From Clostridiales bacterium (lineage in GTDB: Bacteria; Bacillota; Clostridia; Lachnospirales; Lachnospiraceae): a stretch of DNA of 19,120 nt. Every line of letters begins with the position of its first letter. Within the stretch, counting starts at the first letter, position 1. This document shows, one piece after another, positions 7,282 to 14,179 of this stretch. The stretch is from NCBI GenBank assembly GCA_012512995.1, contig JAAZDA010000067.1, positions 1 through 19,120 of the forward strand, given 5' to 3'. The translations under genes and the position numbers were made by a program. The notes beneath the pieces are model-generated. The model ran no database searches. It saw nothing but the letters and a program-made list of their open reading frames with translations, and had not been told where the DNA came from.

Positions 7282-8954
7282 TATCTGCTATCAGACTCCT
7301 GTGTTTCACTTATCACCTTGTCAGTTATGACCGGTATGGGTTGCGTGTCATTTTGCGATTTATCGCTACGTTCGATCTCAAGTCGCGACATTTCTCTTTC
7401 GATATCTTCCTTTGTAGGCAGCGGCTGCGTCTTTTCGAGCTCTGCCTTCTTGTCAGCCATCATCTGTGTGAGCGGTATCGTGACAACAAATGTTGTTCCC
7501 TCCCCGGCTTTGCTCTTAACATCTATCTTTCCTCTGTGGAGAAGTACGGCGTTCTTTGTAATAGAAAGCCCGAGTCCGGTCCCGCCGACATATCTGCTCC
7601 TTGACTTATCCACTCTGTAAAATCTCTCATACACCTTGTCGAGTGAATCATCAGGTATCCCTACTCCGGTATCAGCGACCGTGACCGTAAAATTCTGATG
7701 ATCCGCATCAAGTGTCACAACGATCGTTCCGTGTTCCCTGTTGTATTTCACTGCATTTTCAATCAGGTTATTCATGATCATCGTGAGCTTGACTTCATCA
7801 ACCTCTGCCGTTATCTCGCGTTCGCTCACCAGTGTCAGTTCTATATCACGTTTCTGTGCGAGAGGTCTGATCCTTCGGCAGACGATCTCCGCCAGTTCAT
7901 TTATATTGACCGTGCTTATATTAAGTTTTGCCGTGCCTTTTTCCATACGCACAAGGCTGAGCAGTTCTGATATCGTGCGGTTCTCGCGATCGATCTCCTG
8001 GTCTATATCCTGTAGAAATTCTCTGTACATATCCGGTGGGACATTCTTCTCTGCAAGCAGCGAATCCGCCAACACCTTCATTGACGTCATCGGTGTCTTG
8101 AGTTCATGTGAAACATTCGAAACAAACTCTTCCCTGCTCGCATCGAGCGCCCTCATCCTGAGGAGCACGCTGTTGAAAGCGCCGACGATATGCTCTGTCT
8201 CCCAGTAAGCCGGTTCCTGAACAAGTTCAGTTGAATAACCTTCCTTGATGTCGCGTATCGACTCGGTGAGGCGGTTGAACGGCCTCACGATAAGATTTGA
8301 CACTACCATTGCCAGCGAGAATATACACAGAAGAACTATTATTTCTATAAGTGTTGCTTTACGGCTCAGGATAGCTTTTGTCTGACTGATACTATCAGTC
8401 GAAACGCTTGCCAGCAGCACGCCCTTTATAACTTCCTCAACATCCGTTTTCCCGGCTACTGAAGAAATATCCTGGCCCTCAAGTGAAGTTGTTTCTATGA
8501 TAGGTGTCACGACTTCAATATAACCGTCGACCGCATCATAAGTCGTGGTAGCTGCACTGCTTCCGTTCTCCAGGCATTTCACTATTTCCTCGGAAACAAT
8601 GATCCTGCCCTCTGAAAGACCGTATGTATCCTTGATAACATTCAGGTTTTCATCTATGACAAGAACACGTCCGTCATTGAGTGTGGAAAACTGATCAAGC
8701 TCCGCATTTATAATATCTGATTCAGGCTGTGCCATATACCCGTACGCTATAAGATGATTTGCCAGCACCTTCATCTGTGTCTGTACATCTGAGGTCCTGA
8801 CTGCCACAGCACGGCTCTCATAGCTTGACAGTATTCCTGCATGAAGGAACAGGCATGGAATCATGCCTGATAGAAAAATCAGTATAAAGATACGCGTCCG
8901 AAGGCTCCTGAGGAACTTCGAACGATGATAGAACTGTTGTAATTTCTGTAACAT
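7281..8954 (-). CDS. Sensor histidine kinase (HAMP-HisKA-HATPase, WalK/PhoR-like)
   Basis: This is the membrane partner of the response regulator encoded 12 bases upstream. The 557-residue protein has two membrane helices (about 22-42 and 199-223) flanking a 155-residue extracytoplasmic sensor domain. HAMP follows at about 223-275. The HisKA box is SHELKTP with phospho-acceptor His283 and Thr287 in the phosphatase position. The ATPase domain has its N box at NNLIENAVKYN (Asn396, Asn400), G1 at DTGVGIP (Asp428), an F box and G2 at GGTGLGL (457-463). All catalytic residues are present. AGGAAG 5 bases before ATG 8954 supports the start. Unusually, a hydrophilic charged tail of about 60 residues (498-557) extends beyond the ATPase domain. 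The domain layout resembles essential wall-homeostasis kinases or phosphate kinases, but the sensor domain cannot be assigned to a signal from sequence alone. Confidence 0.93.
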   Translation of the reverse strand: MLQKLQQFYHRSKFLRSLRTRIFILIFLSGMIPCLFLHAGILSSYESRAVAVRTSDVQTQMKVLANHLIAYGYMAQPESDIINAELDQFSTLNDGRVLVIDENLNVIKDTYGLSEGRIIVSEEIVKCLENGSSAATTTYDAVDGYIEVVTPIIETTSLEGQDISSVAGKTDVEEVIKGVLLASVSTDSISQTKAILSRKATLIEIIVLLCIFSLAMVVSNLIVRPFNRLTESIRDIKEGYSTELVQEPAYWETEHIVGAFNSVLLRMRALDASREEFVSNVSHELKTPMTSMKVLADSLLAEKNVPPDMYREFLQDIDQEIDRENRTISELLSLVRMEKGTAKLNISTVNINELAEIVCRRIRPLAQKRDIELTLVSEREITAEVDEVKLTMIMNNLIENAVKYNREHGTIVVTLDADHQNFTVTVADTGVGIPDDSLDKVYERFYRVDKSRSRYVGGTGLGLSITKNAVLLHRGKIDVKSKAGEGTTFVVTIPLTQMMADKKAELEKTQPLPTKEDIEREMSRLEIERSDKSQNDTQPIPVITDKVISETQESDSR

Positions 8955-8966
8955 TTATCTTCCTGT

Positions 8967-9683
8967 TTATCTTGTGTGGTAATAATACCCGATGCCCCAT
9001 TTTGTCTGGACATAATCAGGTTCAGATGGGTTGACTTCGATCTTCTCACGAAGACGGCGGACATGCACATCGACCGTGCGGACATCTCCGGAGAAATCTG
9101 CTCCCCAGACATCTCCCAGCAACGCTTCTCTGCTGTATACCTTGCCTGGATTGCGTACCAGGAGCTCGAGCAGCTCGAATTCCTTGCTTGTGAGATTGAT
9201 CTCTTTGCCTCTGATATAAAGACGATTGTTGTCGCAGTCGAGCTTCAGATCGCCGCTCTCAACAATGTTTCCTTTGTCAGCCTTTGCGCTGTTCTCATTG
9301 GCCTCCACCTGCTTCCTTATTGAGGCAGCGCGGCGCAATATTGACTTTATACGGGCTTTGACTTCAAGAATATTGAACGGCTTCGTTATATAATCATCAG
9401 CGCCATAATCAAGGCCAAGGATCTTGTCCATATCCTCTCCCTTGGCAGTCAGCATTATTATCGGCACATCAGAAAACTCTCTTATCTGCTGGCAGACATC
9501 AAGACCTGACATCTTAGGCAGCATTACATCAAGAAGTATCACATCATATGTTTCTTCTTTGGCCTTGAGGAGCGCTTCTTCTCCATCGTATGCGCAGTCC
9601 ACTTCGTAGCTCTCCTGCATAAGGCTGAAACGCAGTCCCTTAACTATTAGTTTTTCATCATCTACAACAAGAATTTTTGCCAT
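8967..9683 (-). CDS. OmpR/PhoB-family response regulator (WalR/PhoB-like)
   Basis: The 238-residue protein is a DNA-binding regulator phosphorylated by the adjacent kinase. The receiver domain (1-120) has the acidic pocket Asp8/Asp9, phospho-acceptor Asp52 in LLDVMLP, Thr79 and Lys101 in ITKP. The winged-helix domain (about 143-235) shows the typical ELLELLVRNPGKVYSRE and DVHVRRLREKIE elements of the OmpR class. It is full length with every key residue. The start ATG 9683 has a GGGAG about 11 bases upstream, a little far, so translation may be modest. An extended -10 promoter lies 36 bases upstream, making this the first gene of the regulator-kinase-GerMN-comEC unit. Its targets are unknown; sequence likeness to WalR and PhoB is too general to name a regulon. 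Confidence 0.93.
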   Translation of the reverse strand: MAKILVVDDEKLIVKGLRFSLMQESYEVDCAYDGEEALLKAKEETYDVILLDVMLPKMSGLDVCQQIREFSDVPIIMLTAKGEDMDKILGLDYGADDYITKPFNILEVKARIKSILRRAASIRKQVEANENSAKADKGNIVESGDLKLDCDNNRLYIRGKEINLTSKEFELLELLVRNPGKVYSREALLGDVWGADFSGDVRTVDVHVRRLREKIEVNPSEPDYVQTKWGIGYYYHTR

Positions 9684-9718
9684 ATCCAGGTCATATCTCC
9701 CTTTTCACTAATGAACTC

Positions 9719-9727
9719 ATTATAACA
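9719..9727 (-). promoter_or_regulatory. Extended -10 promoter for the regulator-kinase-GerMN-comEC unit
   Basis: On the minus strand the sequence TGTTATAAT (complement of 9719-9727) is a perfect -10 hexamer with the upstream TGn extension. No good -35 lies 16-18 bases further upstream, which is acceptable for extended -10 promoters. It is placed so that transcription would begin about 25-30 bases before the regulator start codon, inside the 115-base gap after comEA. Confidence 0.6.
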
Positions 9728-9798
9728 TTGAGGCGGTCGGTCTGCGCGTTAATTCTGCCGTAATATGCTGTTTATTTTGATGTACAGTCCACATGTGA

Positions 9799-10590
9799 CT
9801 ACTCGACTGTGATGTGTTCTTTCATTTTTGCGAATAGTCCCTCCTTGATCCCACTGACCTTCATAAGGTCTTCTGTTGTTGCAAATACCCCGTTTGTCTC
9901 GCGGTACTCAATTATCGTTTCAGCTCTTGTCTCTCCGATGCCCGGAATGCTCATGAGTTGCTCCGCCGTCGCAGTATTGATATTTACGGGAGCAGGCGAA
10001 GCGCCACCTTCGACCTCGCCTGCTGCACCGGTCGCCACGCCATTTGATGATCTCTCTGACAGTGCTTCAGGACTGGTGACAAAAGGAGACTCACTTGCTT
10101 TGCTCTCCGGATCCGCAATCTCTTCCTTCGTGAAAACTTCCACCATATCAGAATCCCTGAGCACTATCGCCTGATTAAGATAAGCGGTATCAGCTTCCCC
10201 GCTGAAACCTCCTGCTGCCTCCACAGCTTCATAGACGCGCGACCCTGCCGGCAGCTCATACACTCCCTCATTCTTCACAGCGCCGCAGACAAATACGCAG
10301 ATTATCTCCGGTTCCGCCGCAATTGCGGTGGATGCTGTTGTGGATGCTGCGGCTGATACTGTTGTGGATGCTGCGGCCGCTGATGACGTCGCGCTTTCAC
10401 TTGCTGCACCCGAGTCATCATATGAAGACAGCTCCACCTCGTTTCCATTCTTTACCCCGCACGACACTGCGCATATATTGACAATAATAACAACAAAAAG
10501 CAGACACAGCGCTCTGCCGTGCCTGCTTCCCGATATTTTGTTTGCGAATACTTTCAGCCGCCTTACGGCAAGCTCACATTTTATTCTCAT
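9799..10590 (-). CDS. comEA: ComEA-family DNA-binding competence protein (SLBB + helix-hairpin-helix)
   Basis: ComEA is the membrane-tethered receptor that binds double-stranded DNA outside the cell and hands it to ComEC. The 263-residue protein has a membrane segment at about 28-44, ending in AVSC, a weak possible lipobox. A low-complexity Ala/Ser/Thr linker (about 61-92) contains an 8-residue tandem repeat. An SLBB domain follows at about 96-154 (VFVCGAVKNEGVYELPAGSR). A second Ser/Gly/Glu-rich linker leads to the helix-hairpin-helix DNA-binding domain at about 202-263, with VNINTATAEQLMSIPGIGE and KVSGIKEG as the two hairpins. Length and domain order match the Firmicute family. ATG 10590 is preferred over GTG 10593 because GAGGGA lies 7 bases before it. 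It has a promoter of its own in the gap after the solute-binding protein gene. Unlike Bacillus, comEC is not directly adjacent. Confidence 0.92.
   Translation of the reverse strand: MRIKCELAVRRLKVFANKISGSRHGRALCLLFVVIIVNICAVSCGVKNGNEVELSSYDDSGAASESATSSAAAASTTVSAAASTTASTAIAAEPEIICVFVCGAVKNEGVYELPAGSRVYEAVEAAGGFSGEADTAYLNQAIVLRDSDMVEVFTKEEIADPESKASESPFVTSPEALSERSSNGVATGAAGEVEGGASPAPVNINTATAEQLMSIPGIGETRAETIIEYRETNGVFATTEDLMKVSGIKEGLFAKMKEHITVE
10331..10378. repeat. 24-bp tandem duplication in the comEA linker
   Basis: Two adjacent 24-bp units (10331-10354 and 10355-10378) differ at only two positions. They encode two 8-residue Ala/Ser/Thr units in the flexible linker between the ComEA membrane anchor and its SLBB domain. 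The frame is kept, so copy-number change would only lengthen or shorten the tether. This is typical slippage-prone low-complexity sequence. Confidence 0.85.
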
Positions 10591-10634
10591 CACACAGTCC
10601 CTCTTTGGTGAAGGCCCCGCCGTGCGATGAAACG

Positions 10635-10663
10635 ATTGTATCTGATTTTCTGATGTCGGTCAA
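10635..10663 (-). promoter_or_regulatory. Candidate SigA-type promoter for comEA
   Basis: On the minus strand TTGACC (complement of 10658-10663) and TACAAT (complement of 10635-10640) each match the -35 and -10 consensus at 5 of 6 positions, with exactly 17 bases between them. The site lies 44 bases upstream of the comEA ATG, between it and the end of the solute-binding protein gene. It implies comEA can be expressed independently of the upstream genes. Confidence 0.6.
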
Positions 10664-10670
10664 TCCCGAT

Positions 10671-12008
10671 TTATTCCCCGCCAGTCAGCTCCGCATTTAT
10701 GTCGATCTTATCCGGGTCAGCTATTGCCTCGACCGTGTAAGAATCGTCCCCTGTGATCTGCACCATTGTCTGCTGATCAAGTGTCCTGAGCGTTTCATTT
10801 GGATCTGCTCCGTCCCACACCTCAGCGAAAGAGTTTTCAAGCAGCATCCAGAAATCACTGGCCGCGCGCATCTTTGAAATAGGTCTCGAATCCTTGTATG
10901 CATCGCTGAATCCGTTCATGTGCTCATCGCTGTACGTAACATTGCTCTGTGCGAGCGGCTTTCCTGTTCTGTCGAAGAAATCACTGCTGTTCTCAAGCAG
11001 TGCATAGCGTATAAAACTGTTTGCTTCTGTCTGCTCTTTCGAATAGCCATTTACCACCATACAGTTAGTTACAGAAAGTCCCCTGGTCGTCAGCGAATCA
11101 GTTATATCCGGAAGTTGCAGCACCCCGTAATTCCCCGTAAATGTACCGTCAGCCGCATACTGGGAAAGTGAATTCACCGCATCAGATGTAGCTACGGTGA
11201 AAACAGTTTTGCCGGCTGCAAAGTCACTGAGTACAGAACTGTAACCACAGTCCTTCGTGTCTATTGAAAAATACTGGTTAAGCTGTTGGTATACCTGCAG
11301 AGACTTAATAGCGTTCTCATTATATATGTCGATATCATCTACATTGTCTCCGTACTGACCGCCTACATTTATCTGGTCGCCGACAAAATAATAGTTGTAG
11401 AAAATATCCCCGACATCCCAGTTGAATACTGATGAGACTGTCTCAGGTGCGTTGTAGTTGTTCGCAAAATCGATGATATCAAGAATTGTCGCAGGAAGAT
11501 CTTCCACATATTCCGTGTTATAGAGCAACGCTGCTGTCTCGAAATAGAACGGGTAAGCCACCACCTCACCGTTGTATGTCACGGCATCAACAGCTGTTTC
11601 CGGGAAAACTGTATTATCCGCGAAGATGTCCGGATCATCCACAGTCGCACTGAGCCCTGCAAGAGCTGCCTTCCCCAGTGTGTCGTTGCTGATTATATAA
11701 ATATCCGGCATGTCATCATCATTGTTAACTGATGCGCTGTTGATGGTCTCAAGGTAATCAACGCCATCTTTAAGCTCCGGTTCAACACGATAAGTGTTCT
11801 GTGATTCGTTGTACTTTACAGTGACTTCATTCAGGTAATCCGTAAGTGTGTCGTCGTTATACCACAGGTTGATGGTTGTTTTGCCGACAGCAAAAAGCGA
11901 CGCGCCGGAATTGTCGTCAAGTCCAAGCGTGTATCCTGATGATGCCACCCATATGAGTCCTGCCAGCAACATGACTACCAGCAGAACTGAAATAAGTCTG
12001 TTCTTCAT
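10671..12008 (-). CDS. Extracellular solute-binding protein, family 1 (MalE-like), orphan
   Basis: The 445-residue protein resembles family 1 ABC substrate-binding proteins for sugars. Visible hallmarks are the early INLWYND strand, DMPDIYIISNDTLGKAALAGL, the FPETAVDAVTYNGEVVAYPFYFETAALLYN-type lobe (shown here only in part), and later VNSLSQYAADG. The N-terminus is a basic stretch and hydrophobic segment (about 4-24) with no cysteine after it. It is therefore not a standard lipoprotein and would be either secreted or held by an uncleaved helix. Start ATG 12008 is chosen because the signal segment begins there; the frame could extend to 12059 without a ribosome site, and the GGAAGG before 12008 is 11 bases away. 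No permease or ATPase gene for an ABC importer lies nearby. It follows argD by 53 bases on the same strand. The ligand cannot be deduced; a sensing role is possible. Confidence 0.82.
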   Translation of the reverse strand: MKNRLISVLLVVMLLAGLIWVASSGYTLGLDDNSGASLFAVGKTTINLWYNDDTLTDYLNEVTVKYNESQNTYRVEPELKDGVDYLETINSASVNNDDDMPDIYIISNDTLGKAALAGLSATVDDPDIFADNTVFPETAVDAVTYNGEVVAYPFYFETAALLYNTEYVEDLPATILDIIDFANNYNAPETVSSVFNWDVGDIFYNYYFVGDQINVGGQYGDNVDDIDIYNENAIKSLQVYQQLNQYFSIDTKDCGYSSVLSDFAAGKTVFTVATSDAVNSLSQYAADGTFTGNYGVLQLPDITDSLTTRGLSVTNCMVVNGYSKEQTEANSFIRYALLENSSDFFDRTGKPLAQSNVTYSDEHMNGFSDAYKDSRPISKMRAASDFWMLLENSFAEVWDGADPNETLRTLDQQTMVQITGDDSYTVEAIADPDKIDINAELTGGE

Positions 12009-12025
12009 AAGAGAATTAACCTTCC

Positions 12026-12048
12026 ATGTGATTGTATTACAATCACAT
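12026..12048. promoter_or_regulatory. Palindrome upstream of the orphan solute-binding protein (candidate operator)
   Basis: A perfect 10-bp inverted repeat (12026-12035 with 12039-12048) has a 3-base centre, in the form TGTGATTGT-n3-ACAATCACA. It ends 17 bases before the start codon. Read on the minus strand, its right arm contains TACAAT, a good -10-like hexamer, though no good -35 is seen. No T-run follows on the minus strand, so it is not a classic terminator. It could be an operator over a promoter, or an mRNA hairpin close to the ribosome site. Confidence 0.5.
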
Positions 12049-12061
12049 TGCGATTGCATCG

Positions 12062-13261
12062 CTATTGCATTGCGATCGCAGGCTCCAGTATCGCGATCAT
12101 TGCGTCGACGTCTGCTTTTGTGATAATAAGCGGCGGGACAAAACGAATGATGTCCGAACCGGCATTTATAAGTATAAGCCCATTGTCCATCGCTGTCTTT
12201 ATTATCTGGCCGACAGGTCTGTCAAAAACAAGTCCCTGCATGAGGCCTCTGCCCCTGCGTCCGGTTATGCAGACATACTTGTTTACAAGTCCGTCCAGTT
12301 TTGACTCAAGGTATGGCGCGATTTCATTGACATGTCCCACGATGTCTATTCTTTCGAACATCTCGAGAACTTTTGCGACAGCTGCACAGGCAAGCGGATT
12401 CCCGCCGTATGTCGTGCCATGATCCCCTGCAACGAGACTGTTCTGCGCCACCTTTTCAGTCATGAGAAAAGCGCCGACCGGAGCGCCGCAGCCGAGTGCC
12501 TTTGCGGTCGTCATGATGTCAGGCTTTATTCCGAATTTCTGCCACGCGTACATATGACCGGTGCGTCCCATTCCGCACTGGACTTCATCAAATATCAGCA
12601 GGATGTCCTTCCTGTCACACAGCTCGCGGCACTTCCTGAGGAACTCCTCGCTCGCGCAGAAAAGACCGCCTTCGCCCTGTACCACTTCCATGATGATCGC
12701 ACTTGTTCTGTCTGTCACAAGAGCTTCCACTGAGTCAAAACAATTGAGATCCGCAAATTTTACATTGCAGCACATCTGCCCGAAAGGCTCGCGGTAATGC
12801 TCGTTGCCCGTGACAGACAGTGCGCCGTAGGTGCGGCCGTGGAAGGAATGGTTCATTGCTATGATCTCATGATCTGTGCGGCCATCCCCCAGATACCCGT
12901 ACTTCATTGCCGCCTTGAGTGCGCCCTCGACAGCCTCTGCACCGGAATTTGTGAAGAAAACGCGATCCATTCCAGAGACTTTCCTGAGCATATGCGCAGC
13001 CTTTATCGCCGGCTCATTATAGAAATAATTAGATGTGTGAATGACCTTATCTATCTGATCCTTGAGCGCGTCATTGTATTCTTTGCAATTATAACCAAAA
13101 GCGAAGACCGCGATCCCGGCCATAAAATCAAGGTATTTCTTCCCATCGGTGTCATAGAGATAAACGCCGTCCCCGTGGTCGAGTACGATCTGGTATCTGT
13201 TATATGTGTGAAGCAGGTCCTTTTCGGCCTGATCTATCATCTCCTGCATTTCTGAACTCAT
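12062..13261 (-). CDS. argD: Acetylornithine aminotransferase ArgD
   Basis: This PLP-dependent class III aminotransferase converts N-acetylglutamate semialdehyde plus glutamate to N-acetylornithine and 2-oxoglutarate in cytoplasmic arginine synthesis. The 399-residue length is normal. The phosphate-binding NSGAEAVEGALK is at 105-116, FHGRTYGALS at 140-149, EVVQGEGG at 192-199, the PLP pyridine-contacting Asp225 in IFDEVQ, and the Schiff-base Lys254 in TTAKALG. A longer frame to 13372 would overlap argB heavily. ATG 13261 is chosen because GGGAG lies 8 bases before it, in the 13-base gap after argB. It is the last recognisable arg gene of the minus-strand operon. No terminator follows it. Confidence 0.95.
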   Translation of the reverse strand: MSSEMQEMIDQAEKDLLHTYNRYQIVLDHGDGVYLYDTDGKKYLDFMAGIAVFAFGYNCKEYNDALKDQIDKVIHTSNYFYNEPAIKAAHMLRKVSGMDRVFFTNSGAEAVEGALKAAMKYGYLGDGRTDHEIIAMNHSFHGRTYGALSVTGNEHYREPFGQMCCNVKFADLNCFDSVEALVTDRTSAIIMEVVQGEGGLFCASEEFLRKCRELCDRKDILLIFDEVQCGMGRTGHMYAWQKFGIKPDIMTTAKALGCGAPVGAFLMTEKVAQNSLVAGDHGTTYGGNPLACAAVAKVLEMFERIDIVGHVNEIAPYLESKLDGLVNKYVCITGRRGRGLMQGLVFDRPVGQIIKTAMDNGLILINAGSDIIRFVPPLIITKADVDAMIAILEPAIAMQ

Positions 13262-13274
13262 TTTGCTTCTCCCT

Positions 13275-14162
13275 TCATGACTCATCAGGATAAAACATTG
13301 TTCCGATACCTTTATCTGTGAATATCTCGAGCAGCATACTGTGTGCCAGTCTGCCGTCCAGAATATGGACACGGTCGACCCCGGCTTCCACAGCCGACAG
13401 ACAGTTGCCGAGTTTTGGCAGCATCCCGCCGCCTATTATTCCACTGTCTATAAGCCTGTGCGCCTCCGAGACGCTGAGCCTCGAAATGAATGTACTCTTG
13501 TCGTTGTAGTCTCTGTAAACGCCTTCGACATCGGTCAGGAAAACAAGTTTATATGCCCCGACGGCTTTTGCTATCGCGCAGGCGGCATCGTCCGCATTTA
13601 TGTTGTAAGTATTGAAATCATAGTCTAGCCCTATCGGCGCAACTATAGGCAGGTAATCGTCCTCTAGCATGTCGTGAAGGATGCCTGGATTTACGCAATC
13701 GACATCGCCGACAAAACCTATGTCCTCACCATCAGATGTTTTCCTCACGCAGTGGAGAAGTCTGCCGTCCTTACCTGAAAGGCCCACCGACTTTGTGCCG
13801 AGTTCCTCGACCATCGTGACGAGCTGCTTATTGACACGTCCGAGCACCATCTCGGCGATTTCCATCGTAGCGCTGTCTGTCACTCGAAGCCCATTAACGA
13901 ACTTTGCCTCGCCTCCGGTTTTCTCGACCCATTTGCTTATGGCCTTGCCGCCGCCGTGCACAATTATCGGCTTAAAACCGACGAGCTTAAGCAGTGTCAC
14001 ATCTGAGATCACGCTCCGCTGCAATTCCGGATTACTCATCGCCGAGCCGCCGTACTTCACGACAATGATCTTGCGGTTATATTTTTGAATATAAGGAAGC
14101 GCCTCTATAAGAACTTCGGCTTTTCTTTTTGCTTCATCAAGATCATTAAGATTAGTATCCAC
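13275..14162 (-). CDS. argB: Acetylglutamate kinase ArgB
   Basis: ArgB phosphorylates N-acetylglutamate with ATP, the second step of the acetyl-cycle arginine route and usually its feedback-controlled step. The 295-residue protein has the amino acid kinase fold. KYGGSAM places Lys36 and the glycine loop at 36-42, IVHGGGKAIS places the second glycine loop at about 67-76, and FLTDVEGV and NINADDAACAIA mark the nucleotide site. A roughly 25-residue N-terminal helix precedes the core, the feature found in hexameric, arginine-inhibited members, so feedback inhibition by arginine is likely (inference). It starts with GTG at 14162, fixed by GGAGG 7 bases upstream, and sits 17 bases after argJ. Confidence 0.95.
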   Translation of the reverse strand: MDTNLNDLDEAKRKAEVLIEALPYIQKYNRKIIVVKYGGSAMSNPELQRSVISDVTLLKLVGFKPIIVHGGGKAISKWVEKTGGEAKFVNGLRVTDSATMEIAEMVLGRVNKQLVTMVEELGTKSVGLSGKDGRLLHCVRKTSDGEDIGFVGDVDCVNPGILHDMLEDDYLPIVAPIGLDYDFNTYNINADDAACAIAKAVGAYKLVFLTDVEGVYRDYNDKSTFISRLSVSEAHRLIDSGIIGGGMLPKLGNCLSAVEAGVDRVHILDGRLAHSMLLEIFTDKGIGTMFYPDES

Positions 14163-14179
14163 AGCAAATCCTCCGTTTT

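Noticed and set aside
7741..8208. 155-codon plus-strand frame opposite the histidine kinase
   Set aside because: Ser-rich antisense composition typical of a shadow of a well-conserved kinase; no supporting start signals.
12026..12048. Classical CRP/FNR-type site or intrinsic terminator
   Set aside because: The TGTGA and TCACA ends are 11 bases apart rather than 6, and no T-run follows the hairpin on the minus strand, so neither standard interpretation fits.
12067..12080. GCGATCGC palindrome, the cyanobacterial HIP1 octamer
   Set aside because: It is a single occurrence inside the end of argD (codons for Ala-Ile-Ala region), not a dispersed repeat, and nothing else suggests a cyanobacterium.
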